Positions 20,679 through 37,515 of a stretch of DNA of 64,000 bases are shown piece after piece. Numbering within the stretch: position 1 is the first letter of the stretch; each line of letters opens with the position of its first letter. This stretch comes from Perca fluviatilis (Eukaryota > Chordata > Actinopteri > Perciformes > Percidae), in assembly GCF_010015445.1 (NCBI RefSeq), contig NC_053118.1, positions 15,110,437 through 15,174,436 of the forward strand. The letters are read 5' to 3'. The translations under genes were made by a program, and so were the position numbers. The notes under the pieces are model-generated. The model worked only from the letters and a program-made list of their open reading frames with translations, was not told the origin of the DNA and did no database searches.

Positions 20679-22740
20679 CACACGTGCATGTTGATGTGTG
20701 AAACTTGGAGTCAGAGATAAAGCTAATCATTGTCCGCCACCTCTCTAACATTACTTGTCCCCAGGCTGTTTGCTGCTGAAGATATTAATGCTTATTCTGG
20801 AATAATGGCTTCATTTCCAGTCATGTACTGTCCATTAACATGCTACATACTGAATTTCAACAGCGGGCGAACAACAGACAGGCCACATAATTAAATATGA
20901 TGTTAGTGGAGAATGAGCAAAGGATTGACTACAATTTGAATAAGAATAATCACACAATTCTTTTGATATGCACACACACACATGCACACATATGGATCAG
21001 CTCACTGCAGGAAGGAGGCTCATGCAAGCAATTATATAATGAGCTTAAAGACCATAAAATCTGCAGTAGCAAGGACAATTAGCCATTACATTCCATGGTA
21101 CTGATAGCCACACATTGGTTTTTGAAGATAAAAAATCCTCCCACTTTTACATTGTCTGGACACCATGTTGAATTGTCTTAACAAGCGTCGACAATTCAAT
21201 TATTCTTATTTTTGTATTTCTTTTTCTCTAAGAGAAAAGGGATATCTCTTTATTTGCATATTGTTACAATTGTTCAATTACATCTAAGACGAGTGCACTT
21301 TGTTATGCAGCAGCTTTGTGCCATCGCTATAATTTGTCCTTGAAAAATATTGCTCTTGACATTCAAGAATGCAATTTCCATGTGGCGATGAGACAGGGTG
21401 GGTAACAATAGCAGAAAACCCAATATAGGTATGTATTGAGGAGAAGTCCATGAATTTTAAGACAGGGAATATATTGAGAAGCCTGCCACCAGACAATGAG
21501 AGAGCGATAGAAAGAGAGAGATGGAGAGACACTGAGAGAGAGAGAGAACAACCGAGCAAGAGATCAGCATGGCAGCTAATGTAATGAATAATATCTCAAG
21601 TGTAAATCCAGCCAATTGAACCGAGGGCTGCCTTCTCCCTCTAGGGCTAAATGAGTTTCCATGGGAATGTGGATGAAAGGAGCGCAGACGTCTAGGTCAG
21701 GCATATTGGAGAGGAAGAGGCAGAGAGGGGCTGGGAGTATGAAATAGAGTCCTCAGGGTCTGGTTTGGAGAGATTTGCACTTGTGCTAAGCCACTTCAGA
21801 TGTGAGCGGAGGGTCTAACAGCCTTAGACTCAAGCATCAAGGTATGTGTGTAGGTCTGTTGTTGAGCTGTGTAAGCACTGAGGGCTGAATATGTCCCACA
21901 ATGGGTCAGAGAATTTCATACAAGTTATGCCTTCTCTGTGTTCAATTCAACATATTGTTGGTGGAGGGTTGCTGTCAAATCAAGAAACCGAGACAAGCCT
22001 ATGTAAATGCATACAGAAATGCACCATCACAGATGTTACACCAAACAATGCAACCCTTCCTCTTACATTTCTTCCCTCTCAAAATTGTTCCGAATGTTTG
22101 ATTTAATTGAAAGTCCACACCATCTCCCCCGCCAGGAACCTGTCTGCGGCACTTTAGAAGCTGTAGTGACTAAGTTCAAAGTGACACATCTAGGACATGT
22201 GAGCCGCACATTACCTTGACACAGTCGAGCTGTAGAAATTAGCTGCTGTCTGAATTATTGAAATAACAAGGGACATTTCATGTGATTGGGCAGGGAGATA
22301 TACCCCACCCCCCGCAACTCTAATTGTCCACTTTAACTAGTTTCTTTGAGCCTTCAGCATCAGTCAATGTAAAGTACTGGTTTGCAGATTTCTTCGCTCC
22401 CATTAGGGAAGAGGAACTAGGCATGGCTGTCCACTAAGCCCACCTCATTTATTATAATGACCTGCCAGGCCCAGACATGAACATGTTAAAGTTATAGGAG
22501 AGTGGGACATGACAGGTGCACACAACCTTGTCAGATCTGTGTTGGTCTAGTTAGAGCCTACACTCTGAAAAGACCGACAGGCACATAGGATGCCAGCATG
22601 GGTGTTACTGCAAAGAGAAGGTAACAACAGATTGTCAAATTTCTAATAACATAAATATGTATAGTTATGCAAAACTACATGTAGATTAGTTTTTCATAAA
22701 AGTTCAAGTTTGTAAAAATATTCATATTTAATAGATCGTA
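20679..22740. other. Non-coding DNA, unique-looking
   Basis: No gene recognised. A GA-rich stretch lies at 21500-21550. The stretch 22330-22600 is even in composition and repeat-poor and resembles conserved non-coding sequence. That is a visual impression only. Confidence 0.4.
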
Positions 22741-23063
22741 TTAATTGTCAACTTTTAAATTAATCGGCAACTATTTCGATAATTGATTGGTAATTTTTTA
22801 TGAAAAATTTTAATAAATCTCTGATTTCAGCTCCTTAAATGTGAATCATTATTTTTTTTTTTTCTTGTTTCTTCACTGCTCTTTGACATAAAACTTAATA
22901 TATTCGGGTTCTAAACAAGACATTTGAGAATGTCATCTTGGGTTTTGGAAAACACCGATCAAAATTTTTCACCATTTTCTGACATTTTATAAGACGCACA
23001 ACTAATTTACATTAATCAAGAAAATACAGATTGACTATGAAAATAATCGTTGGTTGCAGCCCT
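22741..23063. mobile_element. Teleost MITE ending ..GGTTGCAGCCCTAA
   Basis: The interior and ends match from memory a very common fish MITE. One end reads TTAATCGGCAACTATTTCGA. The other reads AAATAATCGTTGGTTGCAGC then CCTAA. Between them are the family words CTCTGATTTCAGCTCCTTAAA, ACATTTGAGAATGTCATCTT and TTTTCACCATTTTCTGACAT. The T-rich expansion at about 22850-22863 is internal. No coding capacity. The superfamily is most likely hAT but is not shown here by a target duplication. Confidence 0.8.
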
Positions 23064-23376
23064 AATATAAAAAAAATGCTAGACATGCTAAAAAACAATT
23101 GGTATAATATTTTCAGCTGTCTATGAACATGAAATTGTATTTGATGTTGACACCATTTCATGTGACGCAAATATCCCGCACTGCGTAACTTTAAACTAGT
23201 TTATGTACAGTAGCTAGGGATTTCAATGTCAATTACTTTATTATTAAATGAGGAATTTGACAAACTGAGTGCTGACAGTTTGATGGCTCAGCAAAATATT
23301 TCACCATGCACTTACTGCATATTGTACTGTATATCATGAGAAAGAATATAATTTTTAAATTCATTATTAGATTAGA
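23064..23376. other. Non-coding AT-rich DNA
   Basis: No recognised feature. Confidence 0.45.
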
Positions 23377-23399
23377 TGTGTGTGTGTGTGTGTGTGTGT
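23377..23399. repeat. (TG)11 microsatellite
   Basis: TG dinucleotides over 23 bp. Confidence 0.95.
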
Positions 23400-24447
23400 T
23401 TTAATGTGAATCAGTGTGAATCAATTTTATTACTTTCTTACTATGTCTTTTAAAATGTGCATGGCAATAAGTTTGGGCTTGCTTCTCAGTGTCACAGCAC
23501 TGTTTTTTAAATATGATCAGTTTACATTTGTAAAACTAAAAAATGAGAATAAGAATCTTAAATCAATGTTGTCTTTTTGGTGAAATTATCTATCAGAATC
23601 TAAATAAAATAATAAAAAAAATCAAGAGGCAAAGCTCTATTAGTAAATATGACATGATGTATTAGATTTTGATGTATCAGTCTTTGTCAAATAAATAGTT
23701 ACAGCATATGACTGAAACTTTCCGATGTCCAAAGCATACCAATGTCATAATCCACTTATCATAGGTCCAAGGCAAACAGTTATTATGTACACATTGCAAT
23801 CCAGTAAAAACAAACATACTTAAACTCTTAAACAAGCCTCATGGTAGAACAAAAGCCAGTGTGTTTCATGGAGTCACAGCAAACAGTTCTATAATCCCTA
23901 TAAGATCTAAGTAAAGAAATGTAGGTCTTCTAAGTCAACATAATGGAGCGCTGCCTTTACAGTCACCCTTGGTCTCAGACTACTCTTATCTGTAAGGGCC
24001 TTAATGCCATGTAAAAGACACAAATACAGTAGCACAGTGAGTTTCTTTTCCCCCCTCCCTGAACTAACATTTAAACTGGACTCTATAATCCTCTGCCATT
24101 CTTTTAATCATCTGACACTCAGAGAGGGCAATATCTATTTTCATCTGGTCCTGATAGGATCTCTGTAGGATTTAAAGAGGGGCCTCAGCATGCTGCGCCC
24201 AGCAGCTCAGCTGTGATCTGGGGCTTTGGGGAGTTCTCATTAGGCGTTAGCGGCCCCCAGATCGAAGAAACCCAGTTCTGGCTAGTGGATTTTTAATCCT
24301 CCTATGGCCTGTGTTGGGAGATGGAGTTATTTAGGGCTCTTTGATTAGCCTCACAGCTGCACTTTGATTAAGAGAACTTCGAAAGATCGAGCTGCCTGGT
24401 TGCAATTTGGAGGTGGTGGAGGACGTGTGTGAAGGTGGTGGTGTGTT

Positions 24448-24448
<1 letters not shown>
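23400..24448. other. Non-coding DNA, part resembling a conserved element
   Basis: From 23400 to about 23950 the sequence is AT-rich and unremarkable. From about 24050 to 24420 it is repeat-free and of balanced composition, with words such as CTTTGATTAAG, CTTTGATTAGCC and TTTTAATCC that could be HMG-box or homeodomain sites. There is no coding frame. A regulatory role is a guess. Confidence 0.3.

Positions 24449-24478
<30 letters not shown>
24449..24478. repeat. (GT)15 microsatellite
   Basis: GT dinucleotides over 30 bp after an impure GGTGGTGGTGTG lead-in. Confidence 0.95.
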
Positions 24479-24481
<3 letters not shown>

Positions 24482-24630
24482 GCTTAAACTCGCATTTTTA
24501 TAAAGTTACATACAGTTTTATGTGTATGTATTGGTGAATAAGTACCTTTGTGTCTGTAAATGAAAGTTTGTCTGAGAATACTTTTTTTTAATTAAGTACG
24601 TGTACATAGACTTAGTCATAAGTCTCTACC

Positions 24631-24752
24631 AAGCTGATGTGTGGTGAGCGTTTGGCGTCGCAAGGCTGCTGTGCATCACCCAGGTGCTTTGAGTGTCTAT
24701 GATGAAGCACTATATAAATGTAATTAATTAATTATTAATTAATATGATTAAT
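24631..24752 (+). mobile_element. 3' end fragment of an L2-type LINE or derived SINE
   Basis: Contains GCTGATGTGTGGTGAGCGTT, then GGCTGCTGTGCATCACCCAGG, then CTTTGAGTGTC and CACTATATAAATGTAATTAA with a TTAAT-rich tail. This order (TGATGTGTGGTGAGCG, CATCACCCAGGTG, CTTTGAGTG, CGCTATATAAATG, short tandem tail) is the familiar 3' tail shared by fish L2-type LINEs and SINEs. The body is missing, so LINE and SINE cannot be separated. Orientation is plus because the tail lies to the right. Confidence 0.8.
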
Positions 24753-24775
24753 TGTAAGACAATGTTTAAGATTGA

Positions 24776-24949
24776 GAAGTGGGAAGATGGGAGATGTGTA
24801 AGCAAATTATAGAAAAACTGTCAATTTTAGTGCTTCTGCAATGACATTATGAAAGTTTTAATGAAGTGGGAAGATGGGAGATGTGTAAGCAAATTATAGA
24901 AAAACTGTCAATTTTAGTGCTTCTGCAATGACATTATGAAAGTTTTAAT
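24776..24949 (+). repeat. Perfect 87-bp tandem duplication (2 copies)
   Basis: The 87 bases at 24776-24862 (GAAGTGGGAAGATGGG... GAAAGTTTTAAT) repeat immediately at 24863-24949 with no mismatch by eye. The unit is unique-looking, not simple sequence. Zero divergence implies a very recent duplication, a polymorphism or an assembly error. Confidence 0.97.
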
Positions 24950-25430
24950 GCCCACGGCAATTTGATATTTTCTGTCTCCTCTGTTCTGCTCAGGTTCACC
25001 GGGTAATAAAGCCAGTTTGGCCTGTCTGTGTTTGGTTGAGATTGGTACCATCCAAGGCCAAGGCTGTCTTTCAGATGATTGAACCCTGCTTTGTACTCAT
25101 GTGGTTCTCTGGGCCTTTTGAAGTGACTATGCTAAGATCAATGGAAAAAAAATGGAAAACTGGATAAAGGAAAAGTCCTGTTTGATATACTGACACATAT
25201 TTGTCTGAAGCACCTCCCCCTAAAAAAATAAATAAATACATATACACACATATGAGATGGGTATACTATTCAATTGGTAATTATGTTTCCTTAAATGGAG
25301 AGAGTGCCTGCTCTATTGCTTTGAGAACCAGAGAAGATATTGCATTGATGGGTAATAGGAGACCCAGTCGTCTGTTTTGGTATACTGTCGCAAGCGGATT
25401 TAAGCTGCCTGGGAAATTTGCATGGATCTC

Positions 25431-25475
<45 letters not shown>

Positions 25476-27407
25476 CATAAAAACATTATGAAACCTAATG
25501 ACTCATAATGAAGGCTCTGGTGGGTTTGGGGGAAAAAATCTTGGGAGTTAAATACCGTCAAAGCTCATGGGAGAAGAGGCATATTATTTATATACAGTCT
25601 CTTTTTATACCAAGATGGTTTCTTGCCTTCGCAAAAGAACCACAGAGGCATAGTTCAAGGGAATTAAACATTTGAGCAGACTGAATTTACAAATGCATTG
25701 GGTATGAATATACAAATACATTGTGCTGTGTAACTAAATGGTGCAGACAGATAAAGCATGGCACTGACGCTGCCAAGGTTACAAGAAGTGAAGAATTGCT
25801 ATTCCTGCTAAAAAAAAATCTGTGTGTAATTTAAATAAATGGATATCAATAATAGAGTTTTTATATTAATGCCTAAAGAAATGCAGTTGACATTGTTGGA
25901 ACATAACGATCTAATTGAAAGCTCAGAGATCCAAAAAGTGTCAACGCTGAACACCATATGTTACACCAAATGTTTTTGTGAAATTACATATTAATCGTTG
26001 TTATACTGAGTGTGACGCCATATTCAATGTTTATGGGCCCATTGTTGATGAAGCATAATTCATTCTCCTTGCACTTTCTTACTAGTAGTTAGTCTGAGCT
26101 GTTGGGTAGGGGCTTAGACATTATTTTGGATAGCTCTTCCACCAATTACCTATCTCTGAGCAATGATGCAAAAATTATGAAAAGGGATCTGGCTGGAAAG
26201 TTGAAAACAACAGTATGGTTGTGAAAATGTTTTGTAAAAACATAGAGGAAAAAAATGATTTGTAGAAAATGGGAACTGGGATTATGGAAGAAGCGTGTTG
26301 GATTGGATTTCTCCCACCGCACAATCCTTTGTCTTTGTTAAATGTTCCTTTTATTCTGTAAGTGGATATAAAGTTCAAGGTTTTTCCTGATCTGTTCCCA
26401 TGTGAGGCACTTCAGTGAGCAAACTATGCATAATTAGAAACTAATTATGCAAAGTATCTATGTTCCTTTCAAGCTCGCTGTAAGTATAAAACATCCTGTT
26501 TTTTTGTGTCACTAGATTTTGGCCACAACAAAAGCCAACTGAAATAACAAGGTCACAGAGAAAAGATGGAACATCAGGACAAAAGTCTAATCAGTCTGCC
26601 CACATCATTTGATTGTACATTTAAAAAAAGAAAGCAGCACAATGATGAAACAAAACTCTTTATTTATTTATTTATTTTTTTTTCTCAAAATTTCTGAATA
26701 GCATGAATATATTGTGTTTCGGTACTCAATGCCTTACCAGGGTTGAAAGTCAAGAGACACTTTGGTTTGTAGCACAGGGATGTCACTGTTGTGGAGATAT
26801 GAGGCTAAGCAGTGAGCAGGCCCTGCCACCTTAGCTTTGATTCCAGGGCTAAGTATGTACAGATATCTAAGGTGTTGACACTTCGCCCTCTAAGCCCTAT
26901 TTCTTTTCCCTGGGATCAGTGAGGCTCACTGATAGCAGATTATCTCTGCGGCATTTTGTGGCCCAGTTGGCACCCTCATTTGTTATCTGCTCACAGATAC
27001 ACTGAGGTACAGTCTGTGTAGGTAGAGAGAAATGTCAAAATAAAACATCTTAGACATATTCACTTCTTCTCTTTGTTACTCAATGTATTGTGTGAATGAC
27101 TGTGAAGTAATAAAGTCCAACAAACCCCCCATCTGTACTTCTGTGGAACAGAAATACAAGTCCTGTCCACTGTTAGAATTGATGTGTTGAATTATGTATA
27201 TGGATATGAAAGGATACAGGTAAACCTGCAGATGTACCAACAAAAATGTTATGTTGTGCATTAGTGAGTAGACCTTTTAAATTGGGTTTTTTGAAAAGCA
27301 ATTAAGTTAATACTTTGATACTTCTACTTTTTTTACCTTTTTATATATTTTTTTTAATCCAAACTGATTGAGACCAGCACCAAAACACAGTGCAGCCTAG
27401 TGGTGAC
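24950..27407. other. Non-coding DNA, no gene seen
   Basis: Mostly AT-rich unique-looking sequence. It holds the GA array at 25434-25473 and a (TTTA)n run at about 26659-26683. No coding or RNA signal. Confidence 0.45.
25434..25473. repeat. (GA)20 microsatellite
   Basis: GA dinucleotides over 40 bp. It creates the spurious RE-rich and SL-rich frames here. Confidence 0.98.
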
Positions 27408-27563
27408 CAGTGGTAGAAGAACTATTCAGATCCTTTACTTAAGTAAAAGTACTAATACTACACCGCAATAATACTCTGTTACAGTACAAGTCCTGCAGTG
27501 AAAATGTAGTTTAAGTATTAAAAAAAGTACTCAAGTAACTAAAGCTGTTACATTCCACCACTG
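27408..27563. mobile_element. Short MITE with CAGTGGTRGAA ends
   Basis: Begins CAGTGGTAGAAGAACTATTC and ends in ACATTCCACCACTG, the reverse complement of CAGTGGTGGAATGT. Family words GATCCTTTACTTAAGTAAAA and AAGTACTAATAC mark it as a common teleost MITE. CAG...CTG termini suggest hAT. The 8-bp flanks (GTGGTGAC and GTGTTACC) agree at only 5 positions, so the target duplication is decayed or absent. At 156 bp it is short for this family as I know it. Confidence 0.8.
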
Positions 27564-28838
27564 GTGTTACCTTTGTAAGAATTTAACTACTTCTTTGTGT
27601 GAATGATGTAGAGCCAATATTCTTTTTTTCCCTGTATTGTATATACAGGTGTTTCCTTAGGGAAATGTTGAATTATCTTTCAACTATTATTAATGTTGAA
27701 ATCTTTTTCTATTTTTTTTTTTTTTTAAATAAATTATCAAATGAATGTAACTTACATTTTTCCTTTTTTGTTATGTTTATGCCATTATAACTTTGTTATA
27801 CTGCTCAAAAGACATTTAGGAGTTATTCCTACTTCTGGCCATGGTTGTGCTTGTTAATTTGAGATGCAACACTTGCAGATACAGTGACAAATGAGCACAC
27901 AGTGAGTAATAATGTGACAGGAGCAAAAAACACTCAAAGATGGCTTAGGATTCAGAGGGTTAATGCCAATAATGTGAACCCAACTCTTAAGTAAAAATCC
28001 TATAGCAGCAACCCATACACCCCAAAATACTACAGCATCCTCCATAGAATACCCTAGGGGCCTTTATCTTAAACCTTTTCCTGATTAACAAAACACTTTA
28101 ATTTAAAAAGGCTGAAAATATAATCATGTGCTCCCTGACCAGGTTTGAATCTACACTGTAATATATTTTCAAAGGATGTATGGTGCCATGACTTTGCTAA
28201 ATGCACCTGTGCTCTGGAGGTATCTCCCAGTACAACTACATCAAGTACACTCAAATGCGTCGTACCACTTCACTATGTCTGAACATTTTGTAACCTTTGA
28301 TTCAGTCACTCTGGAGTTTGTACTATATTTTCACAACTTCCTCTGTGAAGGGTGAACAGCATGTTTGTACATCGGTAAAGTTAGTCTAAGATGAGAAACA
28401 TGTCAGACCTAATTAAAAGGCAGCCTGGGTGTCGCCTGACACAAAGTGACAGAATTCAGATTCAGTAAACAAAAATGAGAGCATCCAAACATCCCAAAGT
28501 AGTTCATGCTAAATGTGTTATCTTTTATTTTTTTTTGCTCACTCTCTTCAATGTGTCCTCTTGCTCCTGTGTTACTTTGATATATGTGGTTGACTCTCTG
28601 GAGTGCTGACGAGCCTTTGATACTAGAAGGGCACAAAAAAATATCTTCCCTTTGAAAAACAATTTCAGGGAGAGGGGATCAGTATAAATATGCCTTTTTA
28701 TGTGCACTAGGGGCCAGTGTGAATCTGATGGGGAACTTGTGATAGGCTTTTTTAAATGGCAATGCAAAATTGATGAGTGGAGGGGTCTGGGCTGTTGTCG
28801 TGTGGATGGAGATGTGACTGCATAAGGACATCAAGGCC

Positions 28839-28840
<2 letters not shown>
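27564..28840. other. Non-coding DNA, no gene seen
   Basis: T-rich at 27600-27730, otherwise mixed. No recognised gene or element. Confidence 0.45.

Positions 28841-28896
<56 letters not shown>
28841..28896. repeat. (AC)28 microsatellite
   Basis: Uninterrupted AC over 56 bp, followed by about 100 bp of CA-rich degenerate sequence. It explains the overlapping poly-TH and poly-CV frames at 28679-29208. Confidence 0.99.
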
Positions 28897-28898
<2 letters not shown>

Positions 28899-30600
28899 CT
28901 GTGCAGATGCATGCAAATGTGGGCTGTACACAAAAACATGCATGGAAACCCACATGTGCGTGCACAGCCATACATACACAAACAAACCCATGCGCAATCG
29001 AGATATAGAGAGAGCACTCCAGAGGAGAAGATGGTCTGACCAGTCGTCTCCCTTTCTCTCTCCACTTCATCCCTCCATCCCTCCTTCTTCAAGAGCCCGC
29101 TATCCCTGCTATCTGTTATCTCCACACAGCTGCAGACTGCACCGCTCCCCACCCACCACCAACACCACCACCACCTCTTCCAATCTTGATGGGTATTGGA
29201 GAATGTAAGAGAAGAGTTTCCTGATAAAGCTGTCTAATGAACATACAGGAACTTTAGTAAGTTAAGCATCAAAACATCGAAGGCTGTTTGAACTTTGACT
29301 CCCCCTGTATTAGCGCCGAGTCCTTATCAGGCCTCTCGAGTGGAGAGATTAGCCACTTCCTAATGAAGTGGTGAAATCGTAAAGGTCTTACTCCAAGGCA
29401 GAGTGGATTGCTTCCAACATTTTTCACTCTGTTATCTCCCATACCCAGATTGCCATTGGGGAAAAAAAAAAAAGGTAAGGGTCCTCTCTCCCTCCTCCTT
29501 TTCCTTCTTGGGTTTCAGGTCACACACTCAAAAATATGACATCAGATCAAGCAAATACCTGCCAAAAGTAAACAATAACGTCAAAGATGAACACAGAGAA
29601 AATAACGTACTTTTTGGGATACTACATCTTCCTCGCAGTAGCTTCAGCTGTCAATGTAGACTTCTTTTACTTTTTGACCCTAAGCAGTTGTTAGGAATGG
29701 GGATACATTATCTAAATGATCCCCTGTGTTTCAGTCAATCAGGGGGCTGCAGACGACTTATAAATCTTAAATGCCTCTTCTTCCCAGTGAGGTCAGACAC
29801 ACATTGCATATTCAAAACCTGCATTAAGACACCCACCCTTTTTTACCATTCCCTGTACGCAGCCCCAATCAAAACACAGTTTTCATCAACCATCAGATTA
29901 TCATACAAATAGACCAGATTGTGATATATGCAAATGAACAAAATATGGAGCAATGATCTGTCTGCATAATGAATGTGGTCTTTGTTTAACGGTCATCAAG
30001 TTTACCACTGCTTACATCTGTACCATTGTTGATGGACATGAGGATGTGATGGTGGTATTCTTGACTGACTTGCATGCCTTATTAATATTCTTCGGTGGGC
30101 ATCCAGTTTTAACCTTAATCAGGGGAGGTAGATGAATACATTATGTTTTGAGTGTTAAATTGATGTAATTAAAGAATTTAAAGCTATAATGTGCATAATA
30201 CTAAACCTCTAACCTTGTGCTGTTTATGTTGTTTACTCTTCAGAAGAGTGTTTACATTATATACATTGTATTAGGCATTTAATCATCATGACAGACACAG
30301 AACTTTGAACTTTTAGAACTGAAAGAGCAGAATAATTGCTGTCCGTATCTATCAAATCTAATTATATTCCAGCAAATGATAGCAAAAAGCAAGCATGTAG
30401 AGTGAGAAACCTTTCTAATGTACACTCCCACTTACTCATACTTTTTAGTATAATGCATATTCCAGCTGATGCATTATTCACAAATTAAGAGCCAGAAATT
30501 TCAGTTTCCACCTAAAACCAAGCTTTTTAAACAGACAGGAGAGCGAGAGTACAAGAAGTGTTGTCAGTTCTGGCCAGTGTACAACATGCATCTCAATCCC
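28897..30600. other. Non-coding DNA, no gene recognised
   Basis: Contains a 169-codon open frame at 29403-29912 on the plus strand. Its product has no domain, signal peptide or family motif that I recognise, and it begins in a homopolymer-containing region, so I treat it as chance. The stretch 29290-29400 is unique-looking. Confidence 0.45.
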
Positions 30601-30910
30601 TGTAATAGCACTCCTTATTCTGACACATGTTAATAATTAATTGTTAAGTGATAAGCCTCGCTCAAGCATGAGAAATAGCCGGGTCCCAGAAATAAATATG
30701 AAAACGCGTTGCAGTATAATTCATAAGGTTGTGTTCGATCAGTGTAGGCGTCTCTCAGGGTTCTCCATTATTCATAAATATAGACTAATATGCTTCATAC
30801 TTCCTCTTTCTGACTTGGGTCATTAATGGTCTCCTCTCATGGTTAGATTCAAAGACAATGATTGACCATATGATTTCAAAATGTGAAGTTGAATGCCAAA
30901 TTGTGATAGT
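30601..30910. other. Candidate conserved non-coding element
   Basis: About 300 bp of repeat-free sequence with several TAAT/ATTA cores (GTTAATAATTAATTG, GGTCATTAATGG) and octamer-like or TATTCATAAATA words. It has no coding frame of note. The texture is that of vertebrate developmental enhancers. Conservation cannot be tested here. Confidence 0.3.

Positions 30911-35370
<4,460 letters not shown>

Positions 35371-35457
<87 letters not shown>
35371..35457. repeat. (AC)43 microsatellite
   Basis: Uninterrupted AC over 87 bp. Confidence 0.99.
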
Positions 35458-35461
<4 letters not shown>

Positions 35462-35863
35462 ACTGCATGTGTGGTTGTACAGAGCTGTATGATTGATAAT
35501 GTGATCTAGTGATCCCTCCTGAGTAGCGGCACGGGGCTCAACAGCAGCAGTGGCTCCATGCTTACTCAACCATAACACACCCTGCTCTCACTGGGGCCCT
35601 CGTATATTCCTGTGTGTGTGTGTGAGGGCACGTGAGTGTGTGTGTTTCTAAGGGAGGTGGCTGTATATATTATTGCATTTTGTGGAAATATGGAGGCTAT
35701 TCTCATGTGAATGCGTTGGAATGTGACTACACCTTACGCAGGTGGATTTATCAATAGAAACTGTCATTTTTCTCCCAAGTCTCCTAATTTTTAGGCCTGC
35801 ACAGTGAAGACCTTTTTAGCCATTTTCCTTTCACTGTTATTATCCATCCTACACCTCTGCCCC

Positions 35864-35865
<2 letters not shown>

Positions 35866-35906
<41 letters not shown>
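35866..35906. repeat. (TG)20 microsatellite
   Basis: TG over 41 bp, opposite in sense to the AC array 400 bp upstream. Confidence 0.98.
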
Positions 35907-35907
<1 letters not shown>

Positions 35908-37490
35908 GTATGTGTTTGTAGAGACAGAAAGAGAGAGCTAATTCCAGGCACCTCCTTGTCTGTTTTGAATATCACCTCCCTCCTTCCTCTCAACCTCTCC
36001 CTCCCTCCTCTCCACTCTTTCTCCTTTCGCCTTCCTGCTGCTTGTTTCCTGTGACAGGGGAAGTGGCAGCTCCTGGTGACCCTTGACCCCTGGCTGGTCA
36101 CTTAGGCAGATACGTGGGACATTGAGGACTTTGTTGGAGGGCGACAAGGACTCTGAGAAAGCAAGGCCAGCCCTAATCAGATGGAGGAGGGAAAACAGAG
36201 GAGGAAGGAGTTATTGTTTGTTGTTGTGACTTTAGATGGTGGAGGGAAATTGCTTCAATATATCCTCTTTAATATGACCAGGGTGACAATTAAAACCAAC
36301 CGCAAGTCAACTGCAGACTGGCTGCCGTCACTAGTGGATGAAATCCTTGAATCACATTCCATGACAGGGTTTTTTAAGATGCTTTCAATATAAATAAATA
36401 ATAAATATATATATCACACAAAGATCACAGTAAACCTTTTATAGATGTAATAAGGTCACTATAGCATACCACAAATGCACTGTTTCTGGGTTGAGGGCAG
36501 GGTTTATGGATTGGCAATTTGTTAAAAAATCTTGTGAAACCATTAATTCATGAGTTTATATATTTGCTAAAATAGAACAATTCAAATGTAAAATCTACCA
36601 CAATTAGATTTTTTTTCCTTTTTTTATTTTTTATAAATTACTTCACTATATAATTACTTCTGCAGACATTCCACTGTCACTAACTCAAATTGTATTCACA
36701 AGGGCAGTACCGTCTGAGCGTACCCTCATCATTTGGTTGCTGCACTCAAACACCACCAACAGGATGCAAAACAACAGTTCACAATGTACACAACACACCC
36801 CAAAACATCATCAAAACCCCTCCTTTGCCTTTTTTCTCATATTGTTTTGTTTTCCATGGGACCATGTTGTCTCAAAGGCTCAGTTAATGAATTCCAGACA
36901 ATTAGTGGGATTGAAATTTATTGACAGAACAGCAACGAGCCAGCCTGCCTTCCTGCCTGGCTGCGTGGCTCTCATTGTCCAGAGTGTTCGGAGCATATGC
37001 TATTGAGCTGCGCTGCTTGCTTGACAGCAAAGGGCTGGTTCAATTACATCAATTGCTTGATGACTGAGGAGAGAGCAGCGGGGCCATGCATGCTAGTTTG
37101 TGATAAGAGGGGAACTCTGCAGCGCTGCGGCCCTTATTATGCAAGTCTGACAGTAACCTAGAAAACCTAGGAAATTGTACACAATACAAAGCATATGTTT
37201 CTTGTTTCTTTTTGGGAGAAAATTGATTCCAAGAAAGTAATGATGTAGACAATGTGGGGCTGACCAAAGCACTCTGACACAAACTACTGTACTGTTTGGG
37301 GTGGGTGGTGTATTCATGCAAATGGATATTCCTTTTAAGTCAGCTGCACATTCACAGTCTGTCCTGGCGGGATAAAGAATGGAAACGTATGCAGCAAGTC
37401 ACCCGCATAATGATTACTTTGGGTTTTTATTGTTTTCAGTCACAGATGATTTTAGATAAACTTTACATAATGGCACAACCTACCACAAAG
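35907..37490. other. Non-coding DNA, no gene seen
   Basis: Pyrimidine-rich at 35970-36040, AT-rich at 36370-36660. The stretch 36880-37100 is unique-looking. No coding signal. Confidence 0.4.
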
Positions 37491-37515
37491 TTTTTTTTTT
37501 TTTTTTTTTTTTTTT
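37491..37515 (+). repeat. T25 homopolymer
   Basis: Twenty-five consecutive T. It could be the A-tail of a minus-strand retroposon, but no body is recognisable to its left. Confidence 0.95.

Noticed and set aside
29403..29912. 169-codon plus-strand open frame
   Set aside because: No domain, motif or family resemblance, and no splice or promoter context. It is longer than most chance frames but not decisive.
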